This document shows, piece by piece, positions 1-7,824 of a stretch of DNA of 64,000 nucleotides. Both the position numbers and the translations under genes were made by a program. The notes below the pieces were generated by a model. It was not told the DNA's origin, searched no databases, and saw nothing but the letters and a program-made list of their open reading frames with translations. The stretch comes from a bacterium SCSIO 12643 (GTDB lineage: Bacteria > Bacteroidota > Bacteroidia > Flavobacteriales_G > Salibacteraceae), in NCBI GenBank assembly GCA_024398135.1, contig CP073750.1, forward strand, positions 2,852,001-2,916,000, read 5' to 3'. How positions within the stretch are numbered: the first letter of the stretch is position 1; every line of letters begins with the position of its first letter.

Positions 1-65
1 TTTCGCATAGCGTCAAGAAGTATTTCTTCTTGTTTGAGGATGAGTTCTTTGCTGATAGTGTCCAT
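1..65 (-). CDS. N-terminal fragment, possible DUF4440/NTF2-like protein
   Basis: Only the first 21 codons lie in the window; the rest runs off the left edge. The start is ATG at 63-65, 20 bp after the stop of the next minus-strand gene, so the two are probably cotranscribed. The visible peptide begins MDTISKELILKQEEILLDAM, a charged amphipathic helix like the first helix of DUF4440/NTF2-fold proteins. That family call is inference from a short stretch and from the NTF2-like neighbour at 86-445. Confidence 0.5.
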   Translation of the reverse strand, partial: MDTISKELILKQEEILLDAMR

Positions 66-85
66 TTGAAATTATTTTAGGATGA

Positions 86-445
86 TTATTCTGATGGAAT
101 TGGTAAATTATTTAATCTCAAAAACGAAAGTTTATCCCAATAGCCACGCTGGAAAATGATTTTACTGTCATGTATTTGGAAGAATCCACAACCCCTTAGT
201 CCGTTCGGATCTTTCCATTCTAAAATGGTCCAGTCTCCATCTTCGAAGATATTTTCAGGAATACATACCATATCCGCAGCCGAGAATTCCTGTTGAAACA
301 TATCTCGAATGGCCATACGTCCGGAAACAGGATCGTTAGCGACTTGATGATTGATTGCATTCTCGCTATATAATTCAGAAATGGCTTCCGCATCTCCAGC
401 ATTAAATAAATCAATCCATTTTTCAAGTACTTTCCTGGGAGTCAT
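86..445 (-). CDS. SnoaL-like / NTF2-family protein
   Basis: This 119-residue protein has the size and helix-then-curved-sheet pattern of SnoaL-like NTF2-fold proteins. It opens with the typical amphipathic helix (KWIDLFNAGDAEAISELYSE), followed by an N-H near residue 32 and aromatic beta strands (WTILEWKDP, GFFQI). Such proteins bind or isomerise small hydrophobic molecules, but the substrate cannot be read from sequence. It has no signal peptide, so it is cytoplasmic. It is followed after 20 bp by another probable NTF2-like gene. Family call good, function unknown. Confidence 0.75.
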   Translation of the reverse strand: MTPRKVLEKWIDLFNAGDAEAISELYSENAINHQVANDPVSGRMAIRDMFQQEFSAADMVCIPENIFEDGDWTILEWKDPNGLRGCGFFQIHDSKIIFQRGYWDKLSFLRLNNLPIPSE

Positions 446-481
446 ACGTGTTAAACTTTTCGTGTGATAATTCTGTTGCTT

Positions 482-946
482 TTATTCTCTTGAATAGTTT
501 TTTAACTCTTTCTTGATCGCTTTGTTTCTTTTTAAGCTGCTAAACTTATAACAGTAGTCCAGAAAAAGTATTGAGGTTTGTTTGTTTATCTGGTCAGTAG
601 TTGCACTTTCTGTATCGGCAAGAGCAGCCGTGGTCATCGCGGCCAGGTATACTGCAGTTCTATCCGTGTCTTTACCTGCGTATTTTAAGAAATCTTCACC
701 CAGTTCAAATGTAATCTCTGTCCCTTCCATCCATCGAAGAATAAATTGGATAGCTAATAACCTGTTTCTTTGCTGATATTCCGGTGCATGCGATAAAATG
801 AATTGCGCACATTCCAAAGCCACAGATTCATTTTCTTTAAAGTCTTCTTTGGTTTCCATCGAAATGGTTGGAAGTTCTTTGAAATCCTGAGCGTTAATAG
901 TTAGAGTTACCAAGGAAAATAGGAGTGAAAAGATTATTTTATTCAT
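482..946 (-). CDS. Secreted hypothetical protein
   Basis: This 154-residue protein is not recognised. Residues 1-19 form a signal peptide (MNKIIFSLLFSLVTLTINA, probable cleavage before QDF), so it is exported to the periplasm or beyond. The mature part is mostly helical and charged, ending in a lysine-rich helix (LKRNKAIKKELKN). It contains an alanine-rich segment (TAVYLAAMTTAALAD, about residues 97-111). A possible promoter box, TATTTTTG on the minus strand, lies at 983-990, 37 bp before the start. Confidence 0.7.
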   Translation of the reverse strand: MNKIIFSLLFSLVTLTINAQDFKELPTISMETKEDFKENESVALECAQFILSHAPEYQQRNRLLAIQFILRWMEGTEITFELGEDFLKYAGKDTDRTAVYLAAMTTAALADTESATTDQINKQTSILFLDYCYKFSSLKRNKAIKKELKNYSRE

Positions 947-1085
947 GTCGTGTATTTAATACGTTATTAATTGGTTATACTCCAAAAATAGGGATTTATT
1001 TAATGTGAAATATGATCGCAAAAATGGAGCACTCAAACCAATATGATCCCAATGGCTAAGATTGATTTGAGTGCTTTGAATATTA

Positions 1086-1478
1086 TTATCCCCTAATGAT
1101 ATTCAGAGCAAAAGCAGCTGCAGCAGCAGTAAATACCGAATAGTCGAAAGCACCTTTAATTCCTGTAGAGAATGTCATAGCGATAGCGAATAAAAGTAAT
1201 AACAAACCACTCAGTTTTGCGAAGAGTTCTGTTTTATATCCGATAAGTAATCCAATTGCTAAAAAGACTTCAGCTACGGTTGCTAATATGGCGATAATAG
1301 GTATAATCGAGTTAGGGAACCAGGGGTTGATAACTTCGGTATATGCTACAAAAGAATCCCAGTTGCCCCAGACTGAAATTTCTGATTTCCATAATCCAAG
1401 TCTATCTGCTACAGCAGATAAGAAACTAAAAGCGATAGATATTCTCAGAAACAGTTTTATAATAAGCTGTGTTGACAT
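1086..1478 (-). CDS. DoxX family integral membrane protein
   Basis: This 130-residue protein has four hydrophobic segments (about residues 5-25, 55-78, 88-105 and 112-128) and the DoxX layout: an N-terminal R-I-S-I-A-F helix, then a long loop with aromatic residues and a P-N-S-I-I-P turn. DoxX proteins are inner-membrane redox-associated subunits of poorly defined chemistry. It lies 5 bp downstream of an AhpD-like gene and in line with a Crp/Fnr-type regulator. This DoxX/AhpD/regulator trio suggests an oxidative or electrophile stress role, which is inference. Confidence 0.85.
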   Translation of the reverse strand: MSTQLIIKLFLRISIAFSFLSAVADRLGLWKSEISVWGNWDSFVAYTEVINPWFPNSIIPIIAILATVAEVFLAIGLLIGYKTELFAKLSGLLLLLFAIAMTFSTGIKGAFDYSVFTAAAAAFALNIIRG

Positions 1479-1483
1479 TTATT

Positions 1484-1921
1484 CTAAACAAAAGGTTTAA
1501 GCGTACTAATCGCAATTCTATTCCAGGCATTAATGGTGGTAATGGCCATAATGATTTGAGAAAAATAATGGGCGTCAAACTTCTCGATGGCTTTGTTATA
1601 AGTGTTGGTTGTGAGGCCGTTTAAATGAATGAGTGTTACTTCTTCGGTCATTTGTAAAATGATTTTTTCAGTATCACTAAATAGATCGAGTTCTTTCCAG
1701 GCATTGAGTAAAAAGATGCGTTCTGATTTTTCTCCATTTTTAAGTGCTTCTTTGGTATGCATATCAATACAAAAAGCACATCCATTAATTTGTGATGCTC
1801 TGATTTTAATAAGGTTTAAATGATTTGGTGTGAGTTGACTTTGCTGTAAAAAAGCTTCTAAAGCAAACATTCCTTTATAGGCTTCCGGTTCGGTTTGATC
1901 AATTTGAATTCTGTTTTCCAT
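1484..1921 (-). CDS. Carboxymuconolactone decarboxylase / AhpD-like protein
   Basis: This 145-residue protein has the AhpD-like core, with the redox motif C48-A-F-C51 followed by H55 (QINGCAFCIDMHTKEA). In this superfamily the CxxC pair and the histidine carry peroxidase or disulfide chemistry. Full length for the single-domain type. The ATG at 1919-1921 fits the family start. It shares an operon with the DoxX gene (5 bp gap). A TAGCTTTG box at 1944-1951 (minus strand) is a possible promoter, though no good upstream TTG was found. Confidence 0.9.
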   Translation of the reverse strand: MENRIQIDQTEPEAYKGMFALEAFLQQSQLTPNHLNLIKIRASQINGCAFCIDMHTKEALKNGEKSERIFLLNAWKELDLFSDTEKIILQMTEEVTLIHLNGLTTNTYNKAIEKFDAHYFSQIIMAITTINAWNRIAISTLKPFV

Positions 1922-1983
1922 TTGTAATAGTTTTGATTTTGGACAAAGCTATTGGCTGGAATATCAGGAATTCTTAAACTGGT

Positions 1984-2559
1984 TTAAGAACGGTTTTTGC
2001 TTCTGATTTCGCTTACATACTCCGGAGTCAAACCCAAAAAAGAGGCGATTAAATATTGTGGGACTCTTTGCTCAAATTCAGGAAATTGTTCAATAAAGTT
2101 GAAGTACATTTCTTCTTTTGAAAAATTATATAGATGTTTCATTTTAATCAATGCAGCGCCATATGAAATTTGATAGATGTGTCGAAAGTATTTTTCCAGT
2201 TGTGGAAACTTTTGGAGGAGTATTTCCTGATTTTGATAACTGATGGAGAGTACCTGTGTTGGCTCAACTGCTTGAATAGAAAATTCAGTAGTGGAACCAT
2301 GATGGAAAGCTAAGAAATCGGTTAACCACCAATTTTCAATGGCAAATTGTACTGTACGCTCAATTCCTTTGTCGTTTACAAAAAATAGATGCAAACAGCC
2401 CTTTAGAACAAAATGGTTCTTATAACATCTTTGTCCGGAGCGCATGAGGAGTTCTTTCTTTTTTAATTCGATTTGATCAAAAAAGAGCAACATTTGTTCA
2501 AAGTCTGGTTCGTTGATTTTGACATATTTATTAAAATGATTAAAAAGCTCTTTAGACAT
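1984..2559 (-). CDS. Crp/Fnr family transcriptional regulator
   Basis: I chose the ATG at 2557-2559 (191 residues); an upstream TTG would add 13 residues but is less family-like. The N-terminal half is a cyclic-nucleotide-binding-type jelly roll (KKKELLMRSGQ, FVLKGCLHLFFV) and the C-terminus ends in a helix-turn-helix (IASFLGLTPEYVSEIRSKN). Bacteroidota proteins of this type usually lack the cAMP-contacting residues, so the ligand is unknown. It precedes the AhpD/DoxX pair on the same strand and probably regulates it. Confidence 0.88.
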   Translation of the reverse strand: MSKELFNHFNKYVKINEPDFEQMLLFFDQIELKKKELLMRSGQRCYKNHFVLKGCLHLFFVNDKGIERTVQFAIENWWLTDFLAFHHGSTTEFSIQAVEPTQVLSISYQNQEILLQKFPQLEKYFRHIYQISYGAALIKMKHLYNFSKEEMYFNFIEQFPEFEQRVPQYLIASFLGLTPEYVSEIRSKNRS

Positions 2560-2697
2560 ATTGAGTTGGGAATGGCAGTTTGACAATAGTATATTCAATA
2601 GATCCTTCTGGTTGTTTCAGGTTGATTTAATGATATTCTTTTTTCTTCCAAATATACATGTGAAATTAAAACTTGTTGATTTGGTGAGGAGATGTTT

Positions 2698-3447
2698 TTA
2701 TTGTTGATATAGACAATAAACCTGACCTTGAGATTCCAGGCAATCAATGCCCGGCCCATCATCTATTCTCGTAGAACTAGTTGTCACCAGAAAAAAAATC
2801 GTAGTACTTAAATCACTCTTTTTTTGATCAGGTTTTAACCTAACCCTATTGTTTTTAATTACATACTTTCCGGTTTCTAAGACGGTACCATTCGTATCTC
2901 CCCAGCCATTCCAATGGATATATTCATAGGAGGAATCCGCATTTAATTTCAGAAACCATCCGTTGTCCGGTAAACTACGCAGTAGAAATTTTAAATCAAA
3001 AGTGACATGGTCAATTCTATCAGAGTTTTTAAGTGCCGTCTTCAATGGAATAGATATGTCTTTTGAAGGTGTAAGTAAAGCAAAGGTTCCCGTAGATGTT
3101 ACACCAACTGAATATAAGATTGGAGCATTTTTATTAAATGAGATGATTAGGTGATTCCCTTCTATTTGATAGGCAAAGGTACCTATTAAACGTTCTTGTT
3201 TTAAATCGGTATTGTAAAGTTTGATCCGTAGACTATCTCTAAAATACCAGATGGTACGATTAGTAGTCAGGGAGTCTATAGGTTTACTAAGTTTTTCCAG
3301 TCCAAATTCATTTCTTTTGGCATGTGTGATGTCAGCAATTGAACTATCTGATGACCATAAGGTGTTTTTCAGGTCATTAAAAAATAAGGATTGACCCCAA
3401 CAAGATGTTGAAATGAAAACTACAATATAGAATATCAAATGTTTCAT
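2698..3447 (-). CDS. Secreted hypothetical protein
   Basis: This 249-residue protein is not recognised. A signal peptide covers residues 1-18 (MKHLIFYIVVFISTSCWG). The mature protein has two repeat-like halves, each with a W-Y/W-F tract followed by beta strands that read like a lipocalin-type fold (IWYFRDSLRIKLYN, then GWFLKLNADSSYEYIHWNG). W-x-G-x-W-type segments such as NGWGDTNGTVLETGKY recall lipocalin-like domains, but this is only a resemblance. It lies 6 bp after a methyltransferase gene, in the same operon. Confidence 0.7.
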   Translation of the reverse strand: MKHLIFYIVVFISTSCWGQSLFFNDLKNTLWSSDSSIADITHAKRNEFGLEKLSKPIDSLTTNRTIWYFRDSLRIKLYNTDLKQERLIGTFAYQIEGNHLIISFNKNAPILYSVGVTSTGTFALLTPSKDISIPLKTALKNSDRIDHVTFDLKFLLRSLPDNGWFLKLNADSSYEYIHWNGWGDTNGTVLETGKYVIKNNRVRLKPDQKKSDLSTTIFFLVTTSSTRIDDGPGIDCLESQGQVYCLYQQ

Positions 3448-3453
3448 GACCTG

Positions 3454-4203
3454 TTAATTCTTTTTGGCGATATAAAATCCATAGCTGTAATAGTCTTTGT
3501 ATTGAAGGTATAAGTCCAACTCGGCTTTATGATCATTAACAACTTTTTGGGCAAGTTCTTGTTGGTGATGACGTTTAAGAAATGATTCGAATCGATTTGA
3601 CAAAGGTGTGTAGTAGTTATCTATCCAGCTGTTTTGAGATAGATAAAAATACCCCACTATGGTAAAACCATTGTTTTCTAAAATGCTGATTTTATTAGAG
3701 GCCAAATCAATTTCAGGATATTCATTCATCCAGAAGCTTTCAATTTCTTTTGGACGTGACGGGGTGATCCATGTGATTTCGCTTACTGCTAAATATCCTC
3801 CCTTTTTTAAATAATCATACCACTTTTGGATTCCTTTTGTGAATCCCATATTATAGATGGCTCCTTCAGACCAAATGAGATCTAGTTCTTCGTTTTTGAA
3901 TGGTAAATCGTCCATAGATTTTTCCAGAGGTATAATGCGATCTATTAATCCAAGTTTTTGCGATTTTTCTTGAAGTTCATCTAAAAAATCCGGAAATAGG
4001 TCTACAGCGCTTATTTTACCATTCAGATGTTGTGCCAATGTGATTGTTTGTCCACCTGATCCGCAACCTATATCGGCAATTTTAAGATTTGTACGACCGG
4101 ACAAATTCGTAAGTTCAAGGGCACGGAGGGTTTCTTGAGGACTTCCAGGCCCCTGACGGTCTGAGTTTTTATGTAGGTCTATGATGAGCTCTAATTCAGT
4201 CAT
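3454..4203 (-). CDS. Class I SAM-dependent methyltransferase
   Basis: This 249-residue protein has the class I methyltransferase core. Motif I is IADIGCGSGGQT (about residues 41-52), an acidic end of strand 2 is at AVDLF, and motif II/III segments are DLIWSEGAIYNMG and LKKGGYLAVSEITW. These bind S-adenosylmethionine; the acceptor substrate is not evident. Its start overlaps the end of the upstream lipoprotein gene by 4 bp, so the two are translationally coupled in an operon with the dehydrogenase-like gene at 4703-5638. Confidence 0.9.
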   Translation of the reverse strand: MTELELIIDLHKNSDRQGPGSPQETLRALELTNLSGRTNLKIADIGCGSGGQTITLAQHLNGKISAVDLFPDFLDELQEKSQKLGLIDRIIPLEKSMDDLPFKNEELDLIWSEGAIYNMGFTKGIQKWYDYLKKGGYLAVSEITWITPSRPKEIESFWMNEYPEIDLASNKISILENNGFTIVGYFYLSQNSWIDNYYTPLSNRFESFLKRHHQQELAQKVVNDHKAELDLYLQYKDYYSYGFYIAKKN

Positions 4204-4706
4204 TGCGCCAGTTTTAATATTTCTCCTGTCGGTGATATTTGATATAAAGTGCTGTCTAATGAAGCGTTACTTTGACCCAATACGACATCCATTTGAATAA
4301 TCTTTCCGGGTTTAGGTTGGATCTCTTTGACGATTAAATAGTTATAGGCAATATATTGAACAGTTAAATCGTAGGAGGATTCCGGAACATAAAGTTTGAA
4401 ATGCCCCTGGATATCCGCAACTGCTCCAAATGTAGCCCCCGATTTTTTATCTACAAGATATACAGCTGCAAATTCTAATGTATCCATATGGTGCTGATTT
4501 TCATTGATAGTTTCCCCAAGAATTACACCAGAAATGATAGCTGCAGAGGTATCGGTTTGTTCAGTACTTTCCAGTGAGATGATCCTACTATCTATAGAAG
4601 GCCGATTAGCCAGATACATTACTCCACAGGTGGTAATTGGTTTTGGCGCACAGCCAGATAACCCGAATAAAGTCAGTAATACAGATGTGTAGATGAATCG
4701 CATCAT
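4200..4706 (-). CDS. Lipoprotein with carboxypeptidase-regulatory-like domain
   Basis: This 168-residue lipoprotein has a lipobox (LFGLSGC, about residues 13-19). A beta-sandwich segment around residues 60-145 resembles CarboxypepD_reg-like domains (AAVYLVDKKSGATFGAVADI, then GHFKLYVPESSYDLTVQYIAY). Such domains occur as surface or TonB-associated modules in Bacteroidota. It overlaps its neighbours by 4 bp on each side, so three unrelated-looking proteins are tightly coupled. Two adjacent ATG codons start the gene (4704-4706 and 4701-4703). Confidence 0.7.
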   Translation of the reverse strand: MMRFIYTSVLLTLFGLSGCAPKPITTCGVMYLANRPSIDSRIISLESTEQTDTSAAIISGVILGETINENQHHMDTLEFAAVYLVDKKSGATFGAVADIQGHFKLYVPESSYDLTVQYIAYNYLIVKEIQPKPGKIIQMDVVLGQSNASLDSTLYQISPTGEILKLAQ

Positions 4707-5638
4707 AGGTGCGTAGAAAGGTATTTCGTTGGAATATTTCTTTTGATGATTCGTGTGGATTGAATTAAGCTTTCCTTTTCTTTTAGATCAGGGAGGTAGT
4801 CCTTTAAAGGGTGCGCCCCAGATGAATTGATTTCGCTGTATAAACTCAGGTAAATTTCAGATTCTCCAATTTGAGTACTTAATTCGGCTGGAATAAAAGT
4901 GCTTACTGCCAGTTTTTTACCCATAGGAGATAACAATGATTCGAATATCTTAATGGCGCAGTATCCTACTCCGTAAATGGTGGCACCTTGTGTTTCTTTA
5001 ATCTTTTCAGCAGATGATTTGACCAAATCCATAAGTTGATTTGTAGCATGTTCATCCATCATAGTATGGAAGGGTAGTCCATTCACGTAGGAAAATTGTT
5101 GGCTCAGGAACGCAGAGTTACCATGTTCACCCAAAACAATGGTGTTTACGGAATCTAAATCAGGCCAGACCTTTTTTGTAAAGTAATCCATTCGTATAGA
5201 ATCCAGAAAAGTTCCGGTACCTATGACTTTGGTTTTAGGTAAGCCGGTGATTTTTTGCGTGATGAAAGTGATAATTTCGACCGGATTGGTGACCACAATA
5301 ATGAAGGGATTTTTGGTGGATTTAAAGTCCTTGAAAATGGCTTTGGTGATTTCAATACTTGCCTGACAGGTAGTGAGTCGGGATTCACCAACCGGTACGG
5401 ATGCTCCGGCACAATGAAATATAAAGTCGGATGCGTTTAAAAGTTGAGGATCATTAAAAACAATTTCATGGTTTGGATATAATTGCGCGCCTTGTCGAAG
5501 ATCTAATAAAGCCCCGGAAACATGGTCATCCGTATCCATAATGTGGATGGTAGATTTGAAGCTTTTATAGGGCAATAATAAAGCACCAATAGTCTTGCCT
5601 ACATTTCCGAAACCAAGTATTGTTATAATCAACTCCAA
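4703..5638 (-). CDS. Malate/lactate dehydrogenase family protein, altered specificity site
   Basis: This 311-residue protein is a full-length NAD-dependent 2-hydroxyacid dehydrogenase homologue. The nucleotide loop is G9-F-G-N-V-G14, with D35 at the end of strand 2, which fits NAD. The catalytic set is present: R87 in GESRL, D146 and R149 in FLDSIRM, and H172 in GEHGNS. The residue that is Gln in lactate and Arg in malate dehydrogenases is Val81 here, so the substrate is probably neither. The start is TTG at 5636-5638, with no in-frame ATG nearby. It leads a three-gene coupled cluster. Confidence 0.85.
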   Translation of the reverse strand: MELIITILGFGNVGKTIGALLLPYKSFKSTIHIMDTDDHVSGALLDLRQGAQLYPNHEIVFNDPQLLNASDFIFHCAGASVPVGESRLTTCQASIEITKAIFKDFKSTKNPFIIVVTNPVEIITFITQKITGLPKTKVIGTGTFLDSIRMDYFTKKVWPDLDSVNTIVLGEHGNSAFLSQQFSYVNGLPFHTMMDEHATNQLMDLVKSSAEKIKETQGATIYGVGYCAIKIFESLLSPMGKKLAVSTFIPAELSTQIGESEIYLSLYSEINSSGAHPLKDYLPDLKEKESLIQSTRIIKRNIPTKYLSTHL

Positions 5639-5752
5639 GATAATAACATGTGTTTTAGTGCAATTTGTGATGAGGTGCTAAAGGTACATCTTTATTTACG
5701 TTAAAAGACGATCATTCATATTGAGATCAGTGCTTTAGCTGGTTTTTTATTT

Positions 5753-6361
5753 TTATAAAATTTTCTCCCACGTTTTCATGGTTTCATTATTTAGATATGG
5801 TAACCACGATCTAAATAGAAATTTGGCATAATGTTCTACTGAATGTTCTTGTGGGTGATAATTTTTGACCATTAACCAGGATTGGATAGTAAATATAAAC
5901 TGCTCAGTCAGAAACTCGATTTGCGATGCACTGATATCCTGTCTGAATTTCCCTTCAGATTTATAGATATGGATCAGATCTAAAATTTCATTTTTTTTTG
6001 ATTGAAATAATTGAATCATACCATTTTTGATTTCCGGGATTCTTCGCCAGATGACTTCATTTTGTTGAAAAAATAATCGGTAATTATCCATGATTCTAAA
6101 ATTCTCAAGCATGGATTCATACATTTCAATGGTGTCAAATTCTGTTCCATTAAATCTTTCGGCAGATTTTATTTGATGTATAAAATTATGGAATAGGGTG
6201 GAGAGAATTTCATTTTTGTTGGGGTAGTGATAATGTAAGTTTCCCTGGCTTATCCCAAGCTCTTTGGCGATATGCCGGGTGGTTATATTTTCTACGCCAT
6301 ATTCATTAAACATAGCCAATGATTTCGCGATGATTTTTTCTTTTGTTGATAATTGGTTCAT
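5753..6361 (-). CDS. TetR/AcrR family transcriptional regulator
   Basis: I chose the ATG at 6359-6361 (202 residues) over an upstream GTG at 6383-6385. The N-terminus is a classic TetR DNA-binding domain (KEKIIAKSLAMFNEYGVENI, then HIAKELGISQGNLHYHYPNK). The rest is a helical ligand domain of unknown specificity. It is divergent from the amidohydrolase at 6410-7792. Two copies of a 12-bp palindrome sit between them and one overlaps this start codon, so autoregulation and control of the amidohydrolase are likely. Confidence 0.92.
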   Translation of the reverse strand: MNQLSTKEKIIAKSLAMFNEYGVENITTRHIAKELGISQGNLHYHYPNKNEILSTLFHNFIHQIKSAERFNGTEFDTIEMYESMLENFRIMDNYRLFFQQNEVIWRRIPEIKNGMIQLFQSKKNEILDLIHIYKSEGKFRQDISASQIEFLTEQFIFTIQSWLMVKNYHPQEHSVEHYAKFLFRSWLPYLNNETMKTWEKIL

Positions 6362-6367
6362 TTGAAC
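6356..6367. promoter_or_regulatory. Probable TetR operator, copy 1
   Basis: GTTCATTTGAAC is a perfect 5-2-5 inverted repeat. It covers the TetR start codon and lies in the spacer of the divergent amidohydrolase promoter (TTG at 6353-6355, TATATTTG at 6375-6382). A second copy with one mismatch lies at 6393-6404. Confidence 0.65.
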
Positions 6368-6374
6368 TAATCTG

Positions 6375-6382
6375 TATATTTG
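6375..6382 (+). promoter_or_regulatory. Bacteroidota-type promoter of the amidohydrolase gene
   Basis: TATATTTG fits the Bacteroidota -7 element TAnnTTTG. A TTG at 6353-6355 gives the -33 element with a 19-bp spacer, which is typical. The start site would be near 6389, about 20 bp before the ATG at 6410. Confidence 0.65.
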
Positions 6383-6392
6383 CACAAGTATA

Positions 6393-6404
6393 GCTCAAAT
6401 GAAC
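6393..6404. promoter_or_regulatory. Probable TetR operator, copy 2
   Basis: GCTCAAATGAAC matches the reverse complement of the 6356-6367 palindrome at 11 of 12 positions. It sits just downstream of the predicted transcription start of the amidohydrolase gene, where a bound repressor would block initiation. Confidence 0.6.
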
Positions 6405-6409
6405 TAAAT

Positions 6410-7792
6410 ATGAAAACGTATTATTTCCTGATTATGATGATATTTTTGGGTGCATGCTCAAAAAATGCGAATGATCCTCTTGTGGAGAAATTATCACATT
6501 CAGAATCTATTCTGATAAAAAAGGTCCATATTTTCAATGGTAGAGATCGTGAAATAATGAGTCCAAAAGACGTTTTAATTCAAGATGGAATAATAAAATC
6601 GATCTCAGATGAAATTGAGGAAACCCCAAATCAAATTGTTATAAATGGTGCCGGTCAAACCTTAATGCCTGGAATGGTCGATGCCCATGTCCATTTATCA
6701 GGTAGTGGAGCGGTGCCCTGGGAAAATCAAAAGGCAGATGTAATCTATAATCTACAAGCGTATTTATATGCAGGAGTAACTACGGTTTATGATTTGGGAG
6801 GTTTGGCTGGAGATATAAGCGAGTTTTCAGATCAAATTGAAACAGGTGAAATATTAGGCCCCCGTGTATTTAACACCCATATACCGATTACGGTGAAGAA
6901 TGCCCATCCGATTCCATTAACTGAGATTATGTTGCCATGGCCATTAAAAAGTATGGTGAATACGATATCTCCTACGATAGATCATGTTTCAGAAGCGCCA
7001 AAACTCATAGAAAAATACACCTCAAAAGAAATTGATTATGTGAAGATTATTTGTGATCAAATACCACCTGGATCACCTGAAATGAACTTTGAACAATTGC
7101 AGGCTTTGGTTTCAGCATCTCATAAGGCAGGTAAAAAGGTTTTTGTTCATATCGGAAGTCCGGAAAACGCGATTACTGCCATAAAAGCAGGAGCTGATGT
7201 TTTGGCGCATGGTGTTTGGAGAGGGAAGTTATCAGAAGATCAAGCCAGTTTTATTGCACGTTCCAATGTGCCTATTATTTATACGATATCAGGGTTTAAA
7301 AATGTAGCACACATTCATAATGGTGTATTTAAACCAAATGAACTAGATCAAAAACTAGTGCCGCAAGAAGTATTGGTACCGGTTACTCTGGAAAAAGGTA
7401 AAGATGTTCATCAGCAAAAGGTGATGAATAATTTTTTTAAAGATGTATCTGCGCATAGTGGTTATTGGGAACAAAATTTCACACTTTTATATCAGAAAGG
7501 AGCCAGGATTCTGGTTGGAACAGATAGTAATTTACCTGGTACATATGCGGGTTCAACTTATTATCAGGAACTGGATGAATTAAAGAATTTTGGAATGACA
7601 AATTTTGAAATATTAACCGGTGCTACTTATTTGAATGCACAATTGTTTTTGGAGCATCCGGATTTTGGATTTGTAGGTGTTGACATGCAAGCAGATTTAT
7701 TATTAATAGATGGAAATCCGCTAGAAGATTTACAATTGGTAAAGAAACCAAATTTGATCATTAAAAGAGGAGAAATTATCAAGCGTATATAG
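6410..7792 (+). CDS. Amidohydrolase-family lipoprotein
   Basis: The ATG at 6410 gives 460 residues and a lipobox (IFLGAC), so the enzyme is probably membrane-anchored outside the cytoplasm. An earlier TTG would lie inside the promoter. The amidohydrolase metal site is visible: DAHVHLSG after the first beta domain, a possible bridging lysine in DYVKII, then VFVHIG, VLAHGVW and GTDSN, and a C-terminal beta domain (GFVGVDMQADLLLIDGNPLE). This resembles imidazolonepropionase-like or prolidase-like amidohydrolases. The substrate is unknown; expression is probably controlled by the divergent TetR. Confidence 0.9.
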   Translation: MKTYYFLIMMIFLGACSKNANDPLVEKLSHSESILIKKVHIFNGRDREIMSPKDVLIQDGIIKSISDEIEETPNQIVINGAGQTLMPGMVDAHVHLSGSGAVPWENQKADVIYNLQAYLYAGVTTVYDLGGLAGDISEFSDQIETGEILGPRVFNTHIPITVKNAHPIPLTEIMLPWPLKSMVNTISPTIDHVSEAPKLIEKYTSKEIDYVKIICDQIPPGSPEMNFEQLQALVSASHKAGKKVFVHIGSPENAITAIKAGADVLAHGVWRGKLSEDQASFIARSNVPIIYTISGFKNVAHIHNGVFKPNELDQKLVPQEVLVPVTLEKGKDVHQQKVMNNFFKDVSAHSGYWEQNFTLLYQKGARILVGTDSNLPGTYAGSTYYQELDELKNFGMTNFEILTGATYLNAQLFLEHPDFGFVGVDMQADLLLIDGNPLEDLQLVKKPNLIIKRGEIIKRI

Positions 7793-7824
7793 ACGTGATC
7801 ACTGATATGAGGGGAGAATGAAGT

